A stretch of DNA of 64,000 nucleotides from Clostridioides difficile ATCC 9689 = DSM 1296 (GTDB taxonomy: Bacteria; Bacillota; Clostridia; Peptostreptococcales; Peptostreptococcaceae). Positions within the stretch are counted from its first letter, which is position 1; each line of letters begins with the position of its first letter. Positions 17,361 through 27,178 of this stretch are shown here, one piece after another. The stretch is from assembly GCF_001077535.1 (NCBI RefSeq), contig NZ_CP011968.1:1550001-1614000 (forward strand). Direction: 5' to 3'. The notes beneath the pieces are model-generated. The model did no database searches and was not told the origin of the DNA. It saw only the letters and a list, made by a program, of their open reading frames with translations. Position numbers and translations under genes: made by a program.

Positions 17361-18093
17361 TGTAGGTTTTGATAGTAGTTTAAGTAAATTTGGAATTGGT
17401 TTGTTTGAAACTATTAGAGTTAAAAATGGAATAGCAGTAGATTTAGATATCCATATAGAAAGAATGCTAAGCTCAATAAATTGTTTGGATTTAGATATAA
17501 ACTATACAAAAGATTTCTTGATAAATGAAATTGTTACATATATAAAAAAAGAAAATGTCATTAATAAAGCACTTAGAATTACTGTTTTTGATGAAGGTTA
17601 TAATATATCTATTAGGGATGTTCCATATAATCAAGAGACGTATGAGAAGGGGTTTAAATTAGCTATATCTCCAATAGTTAGGGGGAATAGTTTAATTCAT
17701 AGACATAAGACTACTAATTATTTTGAAAACATATATACCAAAAATATCGCAAATAAGACTGGTTATAATGATGGTATATTTTTAAATTCAGAAGGTGTAA
17801 TATTAGAATGTTCTATGAGCAATATTTTCTTTATAAAAGGAGAAAGAGTGTACACTCCTAGTGATAGATTACCGATATTAAATGGAATAATAAAAAAAAG
17901 GATTATAGAGATTTGTGACGAATTACATATAGAGTTGATAGAAAATGAAATTAATATATCAGAAATTAGTAGTTTTGATTTTGTTTTTGTCACAAATAGT
18001 CTTATGGGCGCTATAAAGGTTACAGAAATTGACAAAATAAAATTTAATAAAGAAAATGTTGTTTTTGATAAAATAGTGAAGTTATTAGAATAA
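17350..18093 (+). CDS. pabC: Aminodeoxychorismate lyase (PLP class IV)
   Basis: The 247-residue fold-type IV PLP enzyme has the Schiff-base lysine in HKTTNY and conserved LECSMSNIF and NGIIKKRI segments. It removes pyruvate from aminodeoxychorismate to give p-aminobenzoate. Branched-chain or D-amino-acid aminotransferases share this fold, but the operon position makes PabC most likely. GAGGGG in the end of pabB serves as ribosome-binding site, and the genes overlap by 11 bases. Confidence 0.9.
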   Translation: MKNNVGFDSSLSKFGIGLFETIRVKNGIAVDLDIHIERMLSSINCLDLDINYTKDFLINEIVTYIKKENVINKALRITVFDEGYNISIRDVPYNQETYEKGFKLAISPIVRGNSLIHRHKTTNYFENIYTKNIANKTGYNDGIFLNSEGVILECSMSNIFFIKGERVYTPSDRLPILNGIIKKRIIEICDELHIELIENEINISEISSFDFVFVTNSLMGAIKVTEIDKIKFNKENVVFDKIVKLLE

Positions 18094-18126
18094 ATTAAAA
18101 TATTAACAATTTGTTGGAGACAAAAG

Positions 18127-18828
18127 ATGATAGGTTGTATTTATGAAGTATACAATGAAGAGATAACTAAAATAATAGAAAACCAAAACACTTTGGCTGT
18201 ATATTTAGTGGGTTCTAGTAAAGACGTAGATTTTACTCTTTATGATGTAGAGATAAACGATATTGATGTGTTCGTTTTTGTAAAAGAAGGGGAAAAACAA
18301 GAGAGAATACTGTTTAAAAAAAAGGGAATAGAATTTGATGTAAATTACTTTTCAAAAGATGGTGTAAAAAAATTATTATCAAATAGGGAATATTTCTTTG
18401 TGAAAGAAATGAAAGATGCTAAAGTACTGTTTGATAGGGAGAATATATCACATATTATAAAAGATATAAGTAGAAATATTTACTTAGAAGGACCCAGTAA
18501 AATGTCATTAGAGGAAAAGTCTTTTATAAAGCAAGATATTGGAGCAAAAATATCGAATTTAAAAAATAAAGAAAAATTTGATGTTTTTGAATATCATTTT
18601 TTGACGAATTTATATTTAAAAGATATAATAATTGGGTACTTTAATATAAATGATAAATGGGTACCAAAAGACAAAAAATTGCTAAAAGTTTTAAAAAAAG
18701 AAAATAATGAGCTTTTTGAACTAGTGTCAAAAGTAAGTGAAAATTATGACTATCAAAGACTTTTAGATGTTTATAATTATATTTTTAAAGAAATTGAGAC
18801 AAAAGAGGTTATAAAACTAATCTTCTAG
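18127..18828 (+). CDS. Nucleotidyltransferase-like protein in folate operon, function unknown
   Basis: The 233-residue protein starts at ATG 18127 after TTGGAGA. Near the N-terminus VYLVGSSKD and the following NDIDVFVF give a G-S...D-x-D pattern like the active site of DNA polymerase-beta-type nucleotidyltransferases; a third acidic residue may be in EFDVNYF. The remainder (about 105-233) is helical. It lies between pabC and folE in an otherwise folate-specific operon. A role in pterin or p-aminobenzoate metabolism, or in regulation, is possible but unproven. Whether it is catalytically active cannot be decided from sequence. Confidence 0.65.
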   Translation: MIGCIYEVYNEEITKIIENQNTLAVYLVGSSKDVDFTLYDVEINDIDVFVFVKEGEKQERILFKKKGIEFDVNYFSKDGVKKLLSNREYFFVKEMKDAKVLFDRENISHIIKDISRNIYLEGPSKMSLEEKSFIKQDIGAKISNLKNKEKFDVFEYHFLTNLYLKDIIIGYFNINDKWVPKDKKLLKVLKKENNELFELVSKVSENYDYQRLLDVYNYIFKEIETKEVIKLIF

Positions 18829-18853
18829 TCACAAATCAATGGGGGGAGTTTAA

Positions 18854-19426
18854 ATGAATAAAGTTGATAAAGAAAAGATACAACATGCAGTAAGAGAAAT
18901 ACTAGAGGCAATTGGGGAAGACCCAGATAGAGAAGGTCTAATCGAAACTCCAAATAGAGTTGCTAGGATGTATGAAGAGATATTCTCTGGTCTTAGTGAA
19001 GAACCAAGAGACCATTTAAAAGTTCTTTTTGCAGATGAAAAACATGAAGAGTTAGTATTGGTAAAAGATATTCCATTTTATTCATGTTGTGAGCATCATC
19101 TAGTTCCTTTCTTTGGAAAAGCTCATATTGCTTATTTACCAAAAGGAGGAAGACTTACAGGGCTTTCTAAACTTGCTAGAGTAATAGATACATTGGCAAA
19201 AAGACCACAATTACAAGAAAGAATCACTAAAAATGCTGCAGATATAATAATGGAAGAATTACAACCTTATGGTGTCTTAGTAGTAGTAGAAGCTGAACAT
19301 ATGTGCATGACAATGAGAGGCGTAAAAAAACCAGGTTCAAAAACTGTTACATCAGCAGTGAGAGGAATATTTGAAAAGGACATTGCGTCTAGAGCCGAGG
19401 CTATGAGTTTGATTACTATGAAGTAG
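18854..19426 (+). CDS. folE: GTP cyclohydrolase I
   Basis: The 190-residue enzyme has the zinc ligands and active site in [10 protein letters not shown] and [10 protein letters not shown], and the C-terminal [11 protein letters not shown]. It converts GTP to 7,8-dihydroneopterin triphosphate, the first step of the pterin branch. The start is ATG 18854 after GGGGGGAG. Its length and motifs are standard for the family. Confidence 0.97.
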   Translation: MNKVDKEKIQHAVREILEAIGEDPDREGLIETPNRVARMYEEIFSGLSEEPRDHLKVLFADEKHEELVLVKDIPFYSCCEHHLVPFFGKAHIAYLPKGGRLTGLSKLARVIDTLAKRPQLQERITKNAADIIMEELQPYGVLVVVEAEHMCMTMRGVKKPGSKTVTSAVRGIFEKDIASRAEAMSLITMK

Positions 19427-19489
19427 CAATTTATTATAGATATAATCATTTATTGAGATAAAATTTAATTTAAGGGAGTGTCATTAATT

Positions 19490-20281
19490 GTGTTTGATTA
19501 TGGTAAAAGAACTTATATAATGGGAATATTAAATGTAACTCCAGATAGTTTTTCTGATGGAGGAGATTTTAATAACTTGGACATAGCAATACAACATGCA
19601 AAAGATATGGTTGACCAAGGTGCAGATATAATAGACCTAGGAGGAGAGTCTACACGCCCAGGTCATAGCTATGTAGACTCAGACGAAGAGCTAAGAAGAG
19701 TAATCCCTGTAATAAAAAAACTTAAACAGGAATTGGATATACCAATATCAATAGACACTTATAAGGCAGATGTTGCAGAAGAAGCATTAAAATTAGGTGT
19801 CACTATGGTAAATGATGTTTGGGGCCTTAGAAAAGATAAAAATATGGCTTCTGTAATAGGAAAATATGATGCAGAAGTGTGTATAATGCATAATCAAGAT
19901 GGGACAAACTATGACAAAGATATAATGGAGTCAATAAAAGACTTTTTTAAGGTAAGTATAGAAATGGCAATGAGTTATGGTGTAAAAAAAGAAAAAATAG
20001 TACTTGACCCAGGTGTAGGATTTGGCAAGGATTTTGAACAAAATATTGAAGTATTGAGAAGATTAAATGAATTAAAAGATTTAGGGTATCCTATTTTGCT
20101 TGGGACATCCAGAAAATCAGTAATAGGAAAAGTACTTCCAGTTGAGCCTAAAAAAAGATTAGAAGGTACAATAGCTACTACTGTTCTTGGTATAAGAGAT
20201 GGCGTAGATATAGTTAGAGTACATGATGTTTATGAAAATTTAATGGCAGCTAGAATGACTGATGCAATATATAGAAAGTAG
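19490..20281 (+). CDS. folP: Dihydropteroate synthase
   Basis: This is a TIM-barrel enzyme of about 263 residues with MGILNVTPDSFSDGG, DLGGESTRPG, DPGVGFGK and GTSRKS, all standard DHPS motifs. It joins p-aminobenzoate to the pterin pyrophosphate and is the sulfonamide target. I chose GTG 19490, 11 bases after GGGAG; an in-frame GTG at 19478 overlaps that site. It overlaps nothing and lies 10 bases before folB. Confidence 0.96.
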   Translation: MFDYGKRTYIMGILNVTPDSFSDGGDFNNLDIAIQHAKDMVDQGADIIDLGGESTRPGHSYVDSDEELRRVIPVIKKLKQELDIPISIDTYKADVAEEALKLGVTMVNDVWGLRKDKNMASVIGKYDAEVCIMHNQDGTNYDKDIMESIKDFFKVSIEMAMSYGVKKEKIVLDPGVGFGKDFEQNIEVLRRLNELKDLGYPILLGTSRKSVIGKVLPVEPKKRLEGTIATTVLGIRDGVDIVRVHDVYENLMAARMTDAIYRK

Positions 20282-20291
20282 GTATAATATA

Positions 20292-20657
20292 ATGGATAAA
20301 ATATTACTTAGTAATCTAGGATTCTATGGATATCATGGTGTTCTTAAAGAAGAAAATTTTCTAGGTCAGAAATTCTTTGTCGACATGGAACTTTATATTG
20401 ATTCAAGAGAAGCAGGTCTTAGTGACGATATAAATAAATCTGTAAGCTATGCCGAGGTTTACAATGTTGTTAAAGATATTACTGAAAATAAACAATTTAA
20501 TCTTTTGGAGGCTTTAGCGGAAAATATTGCTGAAGAAGTCTTGAATAAATTTATACTTATAAATGGAGTTAGGGTCAGAGTTAGAAAGCCTGAGGCTCCT
20601 GTAAATGGTATTTATGACTATTTTGGTGTTGAGATAAGGAGAGCAAGAGATGAATAA
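20292..20657 (+). CDS. folB: Dihydroneopterin aldolase
   Basis: The protein has about 121 residues and typical FolB features: GFYGYHGVLKEEN (start of the active site), an EA-L-AE region (LLEALAENIAEEVL) and RVRVRKPEAPV. It converts dihydroneopterin to 6-hydroxymethyl-dihydropterin. The start is ATG 20292, with GTAGG upstream; translation is probably coupled to folP. It overlaps folK by 8 bases. Confidence 0.95.
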   Translation: MDKILLSNLGFYGYHGVLKEENFLGQKFFVDMELYIDSREAGLSDDINKSVSYAEVYNVVKDITENKQFNLLEALAENIAEEVLNKFILINGVRVRVRKPEAPVNGIYDYFGVEIRRARDE

Positions 20658-21156
20658 GGCTTATTTGGGAATAGGTACTAACATGGGTGATAGATTTGAT
20701 AATTTATCAAGAGCATGTGAACTTTTGAAAAATAGTGATTCTATATATAAAGTAAAAGAATCAAGCTTATACGAAACAAAACCATGGGGATATACAGAAC
20801 AAGCAGATTTTCTAAATATGTGTGTAGAAATAGAAACAGAGTTTGAACCTTATGAGTTGTTAGAATATTGTCAAGAAATAGAGAGAGAACTACACAGAGA
20901 GAGAATAGTTCATTGGGGACCAAGAACTATAGATGTAGACGTACTATTTTTTAATGATGTAGTTTCCACTGATGAAAGACTAACAATACCTCATCCAAGG
21001 ATTCAAGATAGAGCTTTCGTTTTGATACCACTTATGGATTTAAATGAAAAACTTATAATAAATGAAAAAACAATAAAAGAACATTTAAACCTCCTATCTG
21101 CTGAAGAAAGAGAAGAAGTAAAGGAGCTTGTAGGTTATGAAAGAAAACCTATTTAA
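20650..21156 (+). CDS. folK: Hydroxymethyldihydropterin pyrophosphokinase
   Basis: The 168-residue HPPK has LGIGTNMGDR, the core signature WGPRTIDVDVLFF (Mg-binding Asp pair) and IPHPRIQDRAFVL. It transfers pyrophosphate from ATP to 6-hydroxymethyl-dihydropterin. The start lies in the end of folB (8-base overlap), and the end overlaps aroF by 20 bases. Confidence 0.96.
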   Translation: MNKAYLGIGTNMGDRFDNLSRACELLKNSDSIYKVKESSLYETKPWGYTEQADFLNMCVEIETEFEPYELLEYCQEIERELHRERIVHWGPRTIDVDVLFFNDVVSTDERLTIPHPRIQDRAFVLIPLMDLNEKLIINEKTIKEHLNLLSAEEREEVKELVGYERKPI

Positions 21157-21922
21157 TAATAATTCAAAGATAGAGATAAATACAAATAACAAAAAGATAA
21201 CTGTAAAAAAAGATAAACTTATAATAGCTGGACCATGTGCAATAGAGAGTTATGAGCAACTTTTGGAGACTGCTAAATTTGTAAAAAGTCAGGGAGCAAA
21301 TATTTTAAGAGGTGGAGCATACAAGCCAAGAACATCTCCAAATTCATTTCAAGGATTAAAAAAAGAAGGTCTTGAAATATTAAAAGCGGTTAAAGACGAA
21401 GTTGGTATGGCTGTTATTACAGAACTTATGGATGTAAGAGATATGGACGAACTGTATAGTATAAGTGATATAATTCAAATTGGGTCAAGAAATATGCAAA
21501 ACTTTACTCTTTTAAGTGAAGTGGGAAAACAAAATAAACCTGTTATGTTAAAAAGAGGAATAGCATCCACAATTACTGAATGGATAGGTGCTTCTGAATA
21601 TATAGCAATAGAAGGAAATAGTAATATTATAATGTGTGAGAGAGGTATAAGAACGTATAATGATTATACTAGAAATACATTAGATTTAGCTGCGGTACCC
21701 ATTATTCAAAAGGAAACAGGTCTTCCTGTTGTGGTAGACCCAAGCCATGCCACTGGAGTTAGATATTTGGTAAAACCTATGTCACTGGCATCTTTTGCAT
21801 GTGGAGCAGATGGAATAATGGTAGAAGTACATCCTGACCCAGAAAATGCTTTGTCAGATGGTGCTCAATCTCTTTGCTTTAATGAATTTGAAGATTTAAT
21901 GAAATCAATTAATAATTATTAA
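21137..21922 (+). CDS. aroF: 3-deoxy-7-phosphoheptulonate synthase (DAHP synthase, type I-beta)
   Basis: The 261-residue KDO8P/DAHP-synthase barrel has [38 protein letters not shown] and VVDPSHATG. It lacks the N-terminal ferredoxin-like or chorismate mutase domain found in regulated members, so it may not be feedback controlled through such a domain. It makes the first shikimate-pathway intermediate and hence chorismate, the substrate of PabAB. AAAGGAG inside folK serves the start at ATG 21137. It is the last gene of the folate operon. Confidence 0.93.
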   Translation: MKENLFNNNSKIEINTNNKKITVKKDKLIIAGPCAIESYEQLLETAKFVKSQGANILRGGAYKPRTSPNSFQGLKKEGLEILKAVKDEVGMAVITELMDVRDMDELYSISDIIQIGSRNMQNFTLLSEVGKQNKPVMLKRGIASTITEWIGASEYIAIEGNSNIIMCERGIRTYNDYTRNTLDLAAVPIIQKETGLPVVVDPSHATGVRYLVKPMSLASFACGADGIMVEVHPDPENALSDGAQSLCFNEFEDLMKSINNY

Positions 21923-21948
21923 AAGAGGCAAGAGCCTCTTTTTTATTC
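21922..21948 (+). terminator. Intrinsic terminator of the pab-fol-aroF operon
   Basis: AAAGAGGC (about 21922-21929) pairs with GCCTCTTT (about 21934-21941), a tight 4-base loop followed by T residues. Confidence 0.9.
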
Positions 21949-22108
21949 GTAATCGTTGCTGAGGTAAATTTATAAGTTATAATTTGATAGTTAGATTATT
22001 TAATATAAATAAAGATTTAATATTGATAGAATTAATATAAAAAATAAAAATTTTTTGATTAATAAGAAGGATATCAATAAAAAAAGTCGAATTGTGTATA
22101 TTGAGTGA

Positions 22109-22136
22109 TTGACAAATTTAGAATATAGTGTAGAAT
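22109..22136 (+). promoter_or_regulatory. Sigma-A promoter of dnaG-sigA
   Basis: TTGACA at 22109-22114 and TAGAAT at 22131-22136 are separated by 16 bases. Transcription should begin around 22143, after the in-frame ATG at 22141, which supports the dnaG start at 22177. Confidence 0.7.
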
Positions 22137-22176
22137 AGAAATGTTAACACAAAAAATTACACCAGAAGGTGATAAT

Positions 22177-23967
22177 ATGAATGATATAAAAGACATTATT
22201 GAAGAAATAAAAGCTAGATGCGATATAGCAAGTATAATATCTGAATATATGAATATAAAACAATCTGGAGCTAATTACAAAGGATTATGTCCATTTCATG
22301 GCGAAAAGACACCTTCTTTTTATATAAATACATCAAAACAGATTTATAAGTGTTTTGGTTGTGGTGAAGGTGGAGACGTAATAAATTTTGTCATGAAAAT
22401 GGAAAATTTGGATTTTATGGATGCTGTAAAAATTTTAGCAAATAAATGCGGTATAGAAATTAATACTAACATGAATGAAGAAACTAGGATTAAAATAGAA
22501 AAATCTAAGAAATTTCAAGATATTCATACGGAAGCAGCTAGATTTTATCTTTCAAACTTATTGGGAAGCAAAAATCTTGGGTATGAATATTTAAGAATAA
22601 GAGGACTAGATGATAAAATTATTAAGAAATTTGGTTTAGGATTTTCTTTGGATTCATGGAATTCACTTATGAATACTCTAATCAGTAAAGGATATAAAAA
22701 ACAAGACTTATTGGAGTGCGGTCTAATTGCAAAAAATAGAGATGGAACTAATTGCTATGATAAATTTAGAAATAGAGTTATGTTTCCTATATTCGATTAT
22801 AGAGGAAATATAATAGGATTTGGGGGAAGAGTATTAGACGATTCTTTGCCAAAATACTTAAATTCTCCAGACACATTAATTTTTAATAAAAAACAGAACT
22901 TATACGGATTAAATTTTGCTAGAAAAAATTTAGAAAGTAAAACTATAGTCTTAGTTGAAGGATATATGGATTTAATTTCACTTTATCAGTATGGTATAAA
23001 AAATGTAGTAGCAACCCTTGGAACAGCCTTGACTGAACAACAAGGCATTTTAATAAAGAGATATGCGGACACTGCTATTATATCTTATGATTCTGATGAA
23101 GCAGGAATAAAAGCGACTTTAAGAGCTATAGATATACTTACTAAATTAGGTATCAATGTAAAAGTGTTAGACTTAAAAGATGCTAAAGACCCAGATGAAT
23201 TTGTAAGAAAATACGGACTTAGTGATTATAAAAAAGCTATGGATGTTTCTACTCACTACATAAAATATAAAATAGATCATCTTAAAAAAGAATTTAACAT
23301 TCAAAAAGATGAAGAACGAGTGAAGTTCGCAAAAGAAGCTTCTAAAATTATAAAACAATTGACAAGTCCTGTTGAAATTGATTTTTATACAAAGTATTTA
23401 AGCAATCAAATAGATATTAATGTCGAGTCTATAAAGAGAGAAGTTTATGGTAAAAATTACAATAAGCCATATAATAACAAAAATCAAAAGAAAATAGAAG
23501 AAAAAGTAATTGAAAAAGTCGAAGTCAGACAAGACGGAAAACAATTAGTTGAAGAAACTCTAATAAAAATAATGTTAGAAGACAAAAAAATTAGAGAAAT
23601 AGCGTTACTTAAAGTAGAAGAAAGTGATTTTTTATTGAAAGAAAGTAAAGAAATTTTAAATTACATGATTAAAAATCAAGAATTGGACAAAATAACTATT
23701 GACAAATTGAAAAGTTTAAACATATCCGAAGAATACTTAAAAGAATTAAATTCAATTTCTTTGAATAGTATAAACTTAGAGAACACAAAAGAAATAGAAG
23801 GAATAATAACAAATATCAGAAAAAACTCATTAGAAGAGCAAATTAATAGCTTGTTGAGAGAACAACAAGAATTAGAAAATAATAATGATATGAAAGAGGT
23901 AGATGGTAGAGTTATGGAAATTGCTTTAAAAATAGTTGAGATAAATAAAATTTTAAAGAGCTTGTAG
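22177..23967 (+). CDS. dnaG: DNA primase
   Basis: The protein has about 596 residues. It has the CHC2 zinc finger ([11 protein letters not shown] and [12 protein letters not shown]), the RNA polymerase core with [13 protein letters not shown] and a TOPRIM acid cluster (ISYDSDEAG), and a helical C-terminal DnaB-interaction region. It makes RNA primers for replication. The start is ATG 22177, 5 bases after GAAGGTGAT; the upstream ATG at 22141 lies at or before the predicted transcript start. It forms the conserved dnaG-sigA macromolecular-synthesis unit. Confidence 0.96.
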   Translation: MNDIKDIIEEIKARCDIASIISEYMNIKQSGANYKGLCPFHGEKTPSFYINTSKQIYKCFGCGEGGDVINFVMKMENLDFMDAVKILANKCGIEINTNMNEETRIKIEKSKKFQDIHTEAARFYLSNLLGSKNLGYEYLRIRGLDDKIIKKFGLGFSLDSWNSLMNTLISKGYKKQDLLECGLIAKNRDGTNCYDKFRNRVMFPIFDYRGNIIGFGGRVLDDSLPKYLNSPDTLIFNKKQNLYGLNFARKNLESKTIVLVEGYMDLISLYQYGIKNVVATLGTALTEQQGILIKRYADTAIISYDSDEAGIKATLRAIDILTKLGINVKVLDLKDAKDPDEFVRKYGLSDYKKAMDVSTHYIKYKIDHLKKEFNIQKDEERVKFAKEASKIIKQLTSPVEIDFYTKYLSNQIDINVESIKREVYGKNYNKPYNNKNQKKIEEKVIEKVEVRQDGKQLVEETLIKIMLEDKKIREIALLKVEESDFLLKESKEILNYMIKNQELDKITIDKLKSLNISEEYLKELNSISLNSINLENTKEIEGIITNIRKNSLEEQINSLLREQQELENNNDMKEVDGRVMEIALKIVEINKILKSL

Positions 23968-23984
23968 AGAAAGGAGGTTTGAGT

Positions 23985-25151
23985 GTGGAAAATAAATCGA
24001 ATAAAAAAGAGTTAAAAAAGGTTACTGCTAAGACATTAATAGAAAAAGGAAAAAAGCAAGGTTCTCTGACACTTGCAGAGATAATGGAAGCTTTTTCGGA
24101 GACTGAACTTGATAAGGATCAAGTAGAAAATCTTTATGAGACTTTAGGAAATTTGGGAATAGAAATAACAGAAACAAAAAACTATAAAGCTGATATAGAT
24201 TTTTCGGTTGCTGATGACGATTTAAGTATAGGCCACTTAGATGAAGATGCAGAGGCAATTTCACATGATGACTCTTCTGCAATAGAAATAGAAACTGTGG
24301 ATTTATCTTTACCAAAAGGGATAAGTATAGATGACCCTGTAAGAATGTACTTAAAAGAAATAGGAAAAATTCCTCTACTTAAACCACATGAAGAAGTAGA
24401 ATTTGCTAGAAGGATGCACGAAGGTGATGAGATAGCAAAACAAAGGTTAGTTGAAGCAAACTTAAGACTAGTTGTAAGTATAGCAAAAAGATATGTAGGA
24501 AGAGGTATGCTTTTCTTGGATTTAATACAAGAGGGAAATTTAGGTCTTATAAAAGCAGTCGAAAAATTTGACTATACAAAAGGATATAAGTTTAGTACTT
24601 ATGCAACATGGTGGATAAGACAAGCTATAACACGTGCTATTGCAGACCAAGCTAGAACTATAAGAATACCAGTTCATATGGTAGAGACTATAAATAAGCT
24701 AATAAGAGTATCAAGACAACTACTTCAAGAACTTGGAAGAGATCCAAAACCAGAAGAAATTGCAAAAGAAATGGAAATGACAGAAGATAAAGTAAGAGAA
24801 ATAATGAAAATAGCTCAAGACCCTGTGTCTTTAGAAACACCAATAGGAGAAGAAGAAGATAGCCATTTAGGTGACTTTATTCCAGATGATGATGCTCCAG
24901 CCCCAGCAGAGGCAGCAGCATATTCTTTATTAAAAGAACAAATAGAAGATGTACTTGGTTCATTAAATGATAGAGAACAAAAAGTATTAAAGCTTAGATT
25001 TGGTCTTGAGGATGGTAGAGCCAGAACTCTTGAGGAAGTTGGAAAAGAGTTTGATGTAACTAGAGAGAGAATAAGACAGATAGAAGCAAAAGCACTAAGA
25101 AAACTAAGACATCCAAGTAGATCAAAAAAACTTAGAGATTATTTAGACTAA
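23985..25151 (+). CDS. sigA: Primary RNA polymerase sigma factor SigA (RpoD)
   Basis: The protein has about 388 residues with regions 1.1, 1.2, 2, 3 and 4 in order: region 2.1-2.4 ([23 protein letters not shown]), region 3 ([14 protein letters not shown]) and region 4.2 ([22 protein letters not shown]). It directs vegetative transcription. The start is GTG 23985, 7 bases after AAGGAGG. A TTG at 23979 is in frame but too close to that site. It directly follows dnaG. Confidence 0.97.
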   Translation: MENKSNKKELKKVTAKTLIEKGKKQGSLTLAEIMEAFSETELDKDQVENLYETLGNLGIEITETKNYKADIDFSVADDDLSIGHLDEDAEAISHDDSSAIEIETVDLSLPKGISIDDPVRMYLKEIGKIPLLKPHEEVEFARRMHEGDEIAKQRLVEANLRLVVSIAKRYVGRGMLFLDLIQEGNLGLIKAVEKFDYTKGYKFSTYATWWIRQAITRAIADQARTIRIPVHMVETINKLIRVSRQLLQELGRDPKPEEIAKEMEMTEDKVREIMKIAQDPVSLETPIGEEEDSHLGDFIPDDDAPAPAEAAAYSLLKEQIEDVLGSLNDREQKVLKLRFGLEDGRARTLEEVGKEFDVTRERIRQIEAKALRKLRHPSRSKKLRDYLD

Positions 25152-25183
25152 AAAGATACATCATTGATGTTTTTGTGATAAAT

Positions 25184-25217
25184 GCCATGAGATAAGTGAT
25201 ATCTCATGGCTATTTTG
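25184..25217 (+). terminator. Intrinsic terminator after sigA
   Basis: GCCATGAGATA (25184-25194) pairs perfectly with TATCTCATGGC (25200-25210), followed by TATTTTG. The U-run is short. Confidence 0.75.
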
Positions 25218-25315
25218 TAGTAAAGATTTAATTTTATTTTTGTAGTTATTTCAGTCTAATATCTATAACTTGGATTAAATCCTATAAATAAAGGGAATTG
25301 AAAGGAGAATTATAT

Positions 25316-26005
25316 TTGAAATTAACAGATAGATTATTGAAAATAGCATCATTAGCGTCAGATGGTAAAAAAATAGCTGATATAGGGACGGACCACGGAT
25401 ACATACCAGTATATTTGTTAAAAGAGGGAAAAGTACCATTTGCAGTGCTAGCGGATGTTAATAAAGGACCTCTTGACAATGCACATAAAGAAGTCATACA
25501 GAACAATCTTTTAGATAAAGTTGATTTACGATTGGGTTCTGGTATAGAGATACTTGAAATAGGGGAAGTAGAAGAAGTGATAATTGCTGGTATGGGTGGA
25601 ATCTTGATAAGTGAGCTTCTCGAAGCTAAAAAAGAAGTAGCACATAATGTAGAAAAATTAATATTACAGCCAATGCAAGCACAAGAAGAACTTAGATATT
25701 ACCTTTTAAACAACGGATATGAAATTTTAGAAGAAGTTTTAGTGAGAGAAGATTTTAGAATATATGAGATAATTGTTGCCAAATATACAGGTAAAAATAC
25801 TATAATAGAAGATGAGATATATTATGAGGTTGGAATAAAGCTTTTAGAAAACAAAGATTCTCTTTTTAATGATTTTATAGAAAAAAAGATAAAGACATAT
25901 AGTTCTATAGTTAATAAATTAGAAGGGAAAAATGGGGAAGCTATAGATAAGAAGAGAAAGGAAAGCGAAGTTGCAATAAAAAAACTTGAAAATTTAATAA
26001 AATAA
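25316..26005 (+). CDS. trmK: tRNA (adenine22-N1)-methyltransferase TrmK family
   Basis: The protein has about 229 residues with a Rossmann SAM-binding start (KIADIGTDHGYIPVYLL), a catalytic-loop segment IAGMGGILISELL and LILQPMQAQEELR, typical of the TrmK/YqfN family beside sigA in Firmicutes. It methylates A22 in tRNA D-loops. The start is TTG 25316, 7 bases after AAGGAG. The next gene (Nif3 family) follows 13 bases later, the order seen in Bacillus (trmK-yqfO). Confidence 0.9.
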   Translation: MKLTDRLLKIASLASDGKKIADIGTDHGYIPVYLLKEGKVPFAVLADVNKGPLDNAHKEVIQNNLLDKVDLRLGSGIEILEIGEVEEVIIAGMGGILISELLEAKKEVAHNVEKLILQPMQAQEELRYYLLNNGYEILEEVLVREDFRIYEIIVAKYTGKNTIIEDEIYYEVGIKLLENKDSLFNDFIEKKIKTYSSIVNKLEGKNGEAIDKKRKESEVAIKKLENLIK

Positions 26006-26018
26006 ATAGGAGGTATAT

Positions 26019-27116
26019 ATGCTATTAAAGAGTCTAACTAGAAAAATTGAAAAAAAGTATCCTCTAAACTTAGCAGAGGATTGGGATAATGTAGGTCTTA
26101 TAGTTGGAGATTTTGATATGGATGTAAAAAAGGTATTGGTATCTTTAGAAGCTAATGAAGATGTTATTGATGAAGCTATATCCAAAAATATAGATTTAAT
26201 TGTGACACATCATCCTTTTATATTTGGGAAAATTAATAAAATTAATAGTGGAGATTTAAAAGGCAGACTTATCCAAAAACTTATTAAAAATGATATATCA
26301 CTTTATTCTATGCATACGAATTTTGATATAGCATTTGATGGTCTAAATGACTATTTTATGGAAATTATGGAATTTGGTAATTCAAAGGTTTTAGATATAA
26401 CTAAAAGCGAAAATTTGTATAAATTAGCAGTATACGTTCCACATAACTATTCAGATGAACTTAGAAAGGTTTTAAGTAATTCAGGAGCAGGTCATATAGG
26501 GAATTATAGTGATTGTACGTTTTCAACAGAAGGTGAAGGACAATTTAAGCCATTAGAAGGCTCTAATCCGTTTCTTGGAAGTGTAAATGATATAGAAACT
26601 GTAAATGAAGTTAAAATTGAAACTGTAGTACCACAGAAGCTTTTAGGTGGGGTAATAAGTTCTATGTTAGATGCACATCCTTATGAAGAAGTTGCATATG
26701 ATTTGTACAAGTTAGAAAATAAAGGTGAGATATTTGGACTAGGTAGAATAAGTAAACTTGATAAAAGTATGACATTAGAAAGTCTTTCAAGGAAAATAAA
26801 AGAGAAATTAAATATGAAACACATAAGAGTAGTTGGAAACCTTAGTACAGACATAACGAAAGTAGCCGTTGTAACAGGAGCTGGTTCAGAATTTGTAAAA
26901 AAAGCTAAGAGACAAGGTGCAGAAGTACTAATTACGGGTGATGTAAAGTATCATGAGGCACAAGATGCACTTGATATTGGAATGTGTATAGTGGATTGTG
27001 GTCATTTTGATACAGAAGATATATTCAAAAATGTTATGAAGAGATTTTTAGATGAATTTAGTGAAATTGAAGTAATAAAGAGTAATGTATATTTGAATCC
27101 ATTTAGTACTATTTAG
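26019..27116 (+). CDS. Nif3-like dinuclear metal-center protein (YqfO family)
   Basis: This 365-residue protein has Nif3 halves at both ends (AEDWDNVGLIVGD; VTHHPFIFG; late GDVKYHEAQDA and DCGHFDTE) with a CutA/PII-like insertion in the middle (YVPHNYSDELRKVLS, HPYEEVAYDLYKLE). His and Asp residues make up a dimetal site. It is sometimes annotated as GTP cyclohydrolase I type 2, but that activity is not established for most members. The start is ATG 26019 after AGGAGG. Confidence 0.9.
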   Translation: MLLKSLTRKIEKKYPLNLAEDWDNVGLIVGDFDMDVKKVLVSLEANEDVIDEAISKNIDLIVTHHPFIFGKINKINSGDLKGRLIQKLIKNDISLYSMHTNFDIAFDGLNDYFMEIMEFGNSKVLDITKSENLYKLAVYVPHNYSDELRKVLSNSGAGHIGNYSDCTFSTEGEGQFKPLEGSNPFLGSVNDIETVNEVKIETVVPQKLLGGVISSMLDAHPYEEVAYDLYKLENKGEIFGLGRISKLDKSMTLESLSRKIKEKLNMKHIRVVGNLSTDITKVAVVTGAGSEFVKKAKRQGAEVLITGDVKYHEAQDALDIGMCIVDCGHFDTEDIFKNVMKRFLDEFSEIEVIKSNVYLNPFSTI

Positions 27117-27178
27117 CAGTGTTTGATAATAAAAATACTATATAAAAAATAAATTTGAGTTTAATTAGGGGGATAATG

